From contig JAUNUZ010000088.1 in assembly GCA_030537915.1 (NCBI GenBank), forward strand, positions 1-8,182: DNA of 8,182 bases, given 5' to 3'. Made by a program: the position numbers and the translations under genes. Positions 5,819-8,182 of the stretch are shown here, in pieces. Below the pieces are notes generated by a model. The model did no database searches, had not been told where the DNA came from, and saw only the letters and a program-made list of their open reading frames with translations. How positions within the stretch are numbered: the first letter of the stretch is position 1; the number at the start of each line of letters is the position of its first letter. Origin of the DNA: Micrococcales bacterium (GTDB taxonomy: Bacteria; Actinomycetota; Actinomycetes; Actinomycetales; Dermatophilaceae).

Positions 5819-7356
5819 GCGTGGACATCGGTCCCGGCCGGAATCCGCTCCGGGACCCCCGCGACAAACGACTCCCCCGGATCGCCGGGCCGTGCGGAAT
5901 GGTGATGTTCGGCGTGACCGGCGACCTCGCCCGCAAGAAGCTCCTGCCCGCGATCTACGACTTGGCCAACCGCGGGCTGCTGCCACCGGGCTTCTCGCTC
6001 GTGGGGTTCGCGCGACGCGACTGGGCGGACCAAGATTTCGGCAAGATCGTGCACGACTCGGTGCGGCAGTACGCGCGGACTCCCTTCCGGGAAGAGGTGT
6101 GGCGACAGCTCGCCCAGGGCATCCGCTTCGTGCCCGGCGCTTTTGACGACGACGTCGCCTTCGACCTGCTGGCCAAGACCGTGGACCGGCTCGACGAGGA
6201 GCGCGGAACCGGCGGCAACCACGCCTTCTACCTGTCGATCCCGCCCGGCTTCTTCTCCCAGGTGTGTCGGCAGTTGGAGCGCAGCGGTTTGGCGCACCAG
6301 GAGGGCAACGCCTGGCGTCGGGTCGTCATCGAAAAGCCATTCGGACACGACCTGGCCAGCGCCCGCGAGCTCAACGACGTCGTCGAGAGCGTCTTTCCTC
6401 CCGATTCGGTCTTCCGGATCGACCACTACCTGGGCAAGGAGACGGTTCAAAACCTGTTGGCAATCCGATTCGCCAACCAGATGTACGAGCCGATCTGGAA
6501 CGGCAACTACGTCGACCACGTGCAGATCACCATGGCCGAGGACATCGGCATCGCCGGCCGCGCCGGTTACTACGACGGGATCGGCGCCGCCCGCGACGTC
6601 ATCCAGAACCACCTCCTGCAACTCCTCGCCCTCACTGCCATGGAGGAGCCGATCGCCTTCGACGCCAAGCACCTGCGGGCGGAGAAGGAGAAGGTGCTCG
6701 CGTCGGTGCAGCTGGCCGGCCCGATCGACCAGGCCACCGCCCGCGGACAGTACGCGGAGGGCTGGCAGGGCGGCGAGAAGGTCGTCGGCTACGTCGAGGA
6801 GGACGGCGTCGACCGCGATTCAACGACGGAGACCTTCGCTGCGATCAAGGTTGCGGTTGAGACGCGTCGGTGGGCGGGGGTCCCCTTCTACCTGCGCACC
6901 GGCAAACGACTCGCCAAGCGCGTCACGGAGATCGCGGTGGTCTTCAAGAAAGCCCCCCACCTGCCGTTCAACGCGACCGAGACCGAAGAACTCGGGCAGA
7001 ACGCCATTGTCATCCGGATACAACCCGACGAGGGCGTGACGATGCGTTTCGGCTCCAAGGTTCCTGGAGCCCAGATGGAGGTCCGGGACGTGACGATGGA
7101 CTTCGGCTACGGCCGGGCGTTCACGGAGTCCAGCCCCGAGGCCTACGAGCGGCTCATCCTCGACGTGCTGCTCGGCGACCCGCCGCTGTTCCCACGCCAC
7201 GAGGAGGTCGAGCTCGCCTGGGAGATCCTCGACCCCGTCACCGAGGGCTGGTCGCGCAGCCGGACGAAGCCGCAGCCGTATGAGTCCGGTCAGTGGGGCC
7301 CGCAGTGCTCCCATGACATGCTCGCCCGCGATGGCCGCCAGTGGAGGATGCCGTGA
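5815..7356 (+). CDS. zwf: Glucose-6-phosphate 1-dehydrogenase
   Basis: Cytosolic enzyme that oxidises glucose 6-phosphate to 6-phosphogluconolactone with reduction of NADP+ (or NAD+), the entry and main control step of the oxidative pentose phosphate branch. It has 513 residues, a normal length. The N-terminal dinucleotide fold begins near residue 28 with [14 protein letters not shown] (33-46). Further motifs are EKPFG (173-177, Lys174), the substrate-binding RIDHYLGKE (201-209) with Asp203, His204 and Lys208, the catalytic base His266 in [15 protein letters not shown] (361-365), and the C-terminal DEGVTMRF region (405-412). All catalytic positions of the Leuconostoc enzyme checked are present. 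GTG 5815 overlaps the tal stop by 4 bp (GTGA); GTG 5821, two codons on, is an alternative. No strong ribosome site precedes either, so initiation probably depends on ribosomes finishing tal. OpcA, encoded next, is expected to assist this enzyme. The cofactor preference cannot be read with certainty. Confidence 0.97.
   Translation: MSVDIGPGRNPLRDPRDKRLPRIAGPCGMVMFGVTGDLARKKLLPAIYDLANRGLLPPGFSLVGFARRDWADQDFGKIVHDSVRQYARTPFREEVWRQLAQGIRFVPGAFDDDVAFDLLAKTVDRLDEERGTGGNHAFYLSIPPGFFSQVCRQLERSGLAHQEGNAWRRVVIEKPFGHDLASARELNDVVESVFPPDSVFRIDHYLGKETVQNLLAIRFANQMYEPIWNGNYVDHVQITMAEDIGIAGRAGYYDGIGAARDVIQNHLLQLLALTAMEEPIAFDAKHLRAEKEKVLASVQLAGPIDQATARGQYAEGWQGGEKVVGYVEEDGVDRDSTTETFAAIKVAVETRRWAGVPFYLRTGKRLAKRVTEIAVVFKKAPHLPFNATETEELGQNAIVIRIQPDEGVTMRFGSKVPGAQMEVRDVTMDFGYGRAFTESSPEAYERLILDVLLGDPPLFPRHEEVELAWEILDPVTEGWSRSRTKPQPYESGQWGPQCSHDMLARDGRQWRMP
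7343..7347 (+). promoter_or_regulatory. Ribosome binding site of opcA
   Basis: GGAGG within the last codons of zwf, 5 bp before GTG 7353. Unlike the tal-zwf junction, this coupled start has a strong site of its own. Confidence 0.7.
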
Positions 7357-8182
7357 TCGTCGATCTGCCAGAAACGACCGTCGGCGCGGTCTCCAAGAAG
7401 CTCATCCAACTGCGTGACGAGGTCGGCGCCATGGCGCTGGGACGCGTTCTCACGCTCGTCATGGTCATCGACGAGGGGAAGGCGGAGACCGCGCTCCAGA
7501 TCGCCGGTGACGCCACCCGGCAGCACCCGAGCCGGATCGTCTGCGTCGTCACCGGGAATCCCCGCGGGGCGAACCGCATCGACGCCCAGATCCGGGTGGG
7601 CGGCGACGCGGGCGCGAGCGAGGTCGTCATCCTGCGGCTCTACGGCGAGCTGACCAAGCATGGCGAGGCCGTCGTCCTGCCACTACTCCTGGCGGACTCC
7701 CCCATCGTGGCGTGGTGGCCCTTCGAGGCTCCCCGGGACGTCGCCAACGACCCGATCGGTCAGTTGGCGTCGCGCCGCATCACGGACACCGAGCACGCCG
7801 CGTCACCGACGAAGGCAATCGCCGCGCGAGCCAAGACGTTCGCCCCCGGTGATACCGACCTCGCATGGTCCCGGACGACGAAATGGCGGGGCCTCCTGGC
7901 TGCAGCCCTGGACCAGCCTCCCTACGAGCAGATCACCAACGTCACGGTGGGCGGTGGCTTGGACTCGGCCTCCAGCGACCTGCTCGCCGGGTGGCTCGGG
8001 ACCTATCTCGATGCCACGGTGACCCGGGCCAGGACGCCTGCCGGCTCGGGATTGATCAGCGTGCGGCTCGAGCGGGAGTCCGGCCCGGTGGATCTCGTCC
8101 GCCCGGACGGCAACATGGCGACGCTGGAGCAACCGGGGCAGCCCGTGCGGAGTCTGGCGTTGAAACGCCGGTCAGACGCGGA
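7353..8182 (+). CDS. opcA: Glucose-6-phosphate dehydrogenase assembly protein OpcA (partial)
   Basis: Protein required in cyanobacteria and actinobacteria for assembly or full activity of Zwf; it is not itself an enzyme. It begins at GTG 7353, overlaps the zwf stop by 4 bp (GTGA) and stays open to the window end, giving 276 residues. The C-terminus, probably a few tens of residues, is missing. The N-terminal part (about 1-123) has the family pattern: [17 protein letters not shown], a hydrophobic LTLVMVID strand (33-40), a strand ending RIVCVVTG (61-68), and VVLPLLLADSPIVAWWPFEAP (107-127) with the Trp121-Trp122 pair. The second part carries RRITD (141-145), TDLAWSRTTKWRGLLA (168-183) and SSDLLAGWLG (207-216). 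The identification rests on these stretches and on the position directly after zwf. The gene is intact as far as it can be seen. Confidence 0.93.
   Translation, partial: MIVDLPETTVGAVSKKLIQLRDEVGAMALGRVLTLVMVIDEGKAETALQIAGDATRQHPSRIVCVVTGNPRGANRIDAQIRVGGDAGASEVVILRLYGELTKHGEAVVLPLLLADSPIVAWWPFEAPRDVANDPIGQLASRRITDTEHAASPTKAIAARAKTFAPGDTDLAWSRTTKWRGLLAAALDQPPYEQITNVTVGGGLDSASSDLLAGWLGTYLDATVTRARTPAGSGLISVRLERESGPVDLVRPDGNMATLEQPGQPVRSLALKRRSDA

Noticed and set aside
4856..5986. 376-codon minus-strand frame across tal
   Set aside because: Antisense shadow of tal, with an Arg/Asp/Val/Gly-rich translation and no recognisable domain.
5704..6672. 322-codon minus-strand frame across the tal end and zwf
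   Set aside because: Antisense to the conserved cofactor and substrate motifs of Zwf; no signature or ribosome site of its own.

Overview
The window is about 8.2 kb of very GC-rich chromosomal DNA with strong G/C preference at third codon positions, frequent GTG starts and tightly packed, partly overlapping genes. Protein motifs and gene order point to a high-GC Gram-positive actinobacterium that respires aerobically. Two features are characteristic of that phylum: opcA directly after zwf, and the pentose phosphate operon divergent from ctaB. I cannot name genus or species from the sequence.

Layout. (1) Bases 33-1022 (+): ctaA, heme A synthase, with an uncertain start. (2) Bases 1023-1169: a convergent intergenic gap holding hairpins and a short tandem repeat, probably where transcription ends from both sides. 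(3) Bases 1170-2126 (-): ctaB, protoheme IX farnesyltransferase (heme O synthase). (4) Bases 2127-2460: a divergent control region of about 330 bp without a credible gene. It holds -10-like hexamers facing both ways, a GCATT/AATGC inverted repeat and a GCTAGGCTCGC repeat with a 23-bp period. (5) Bases 2461-8182 (+): tkt (transketolase), tal (transaldolase), zwf (glucose-6-phosphate dehydrogenase) and opcA (its assembly protein), the last cut off by the window end. Spacing is 1 bp for tkt-tal, with 4-bp GTGA overlaps at tal-zwf and zwf-opcA, so this is very probably one translationally coupled operon.

How the genes work together. CtaB converts heme B to heme O and CtaA converts heme O to heme A, the cofactor of aa3-type cytochrome c oxidase. 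Zwf with OpcA feeds glucose 6-phosphate into the oxidative pentose phosphate branch and makes NADPH. Tkt and Tal run the non-oxidative branch, which links pentose phosphates to glycolytic intermediates. A 6-phosphogluconolactonase gene (pgl) often follows opcA in actinobacteria but would lie outside this window.

All six genes belong to well-known families in a familiar arrangement. I see no mobile element, CRISPR array, tRNA or rRNA, and no sign of a previously undescribed system. The points worth a second look are small: regulatory-looking repeats in the ctaB/tkt control region, a 16-bp perfect palindrome at the ctaA 5' end, the ctaA start, and substitutions at two usually histidine positions (CtaA Asn97, Tkt Asn463).
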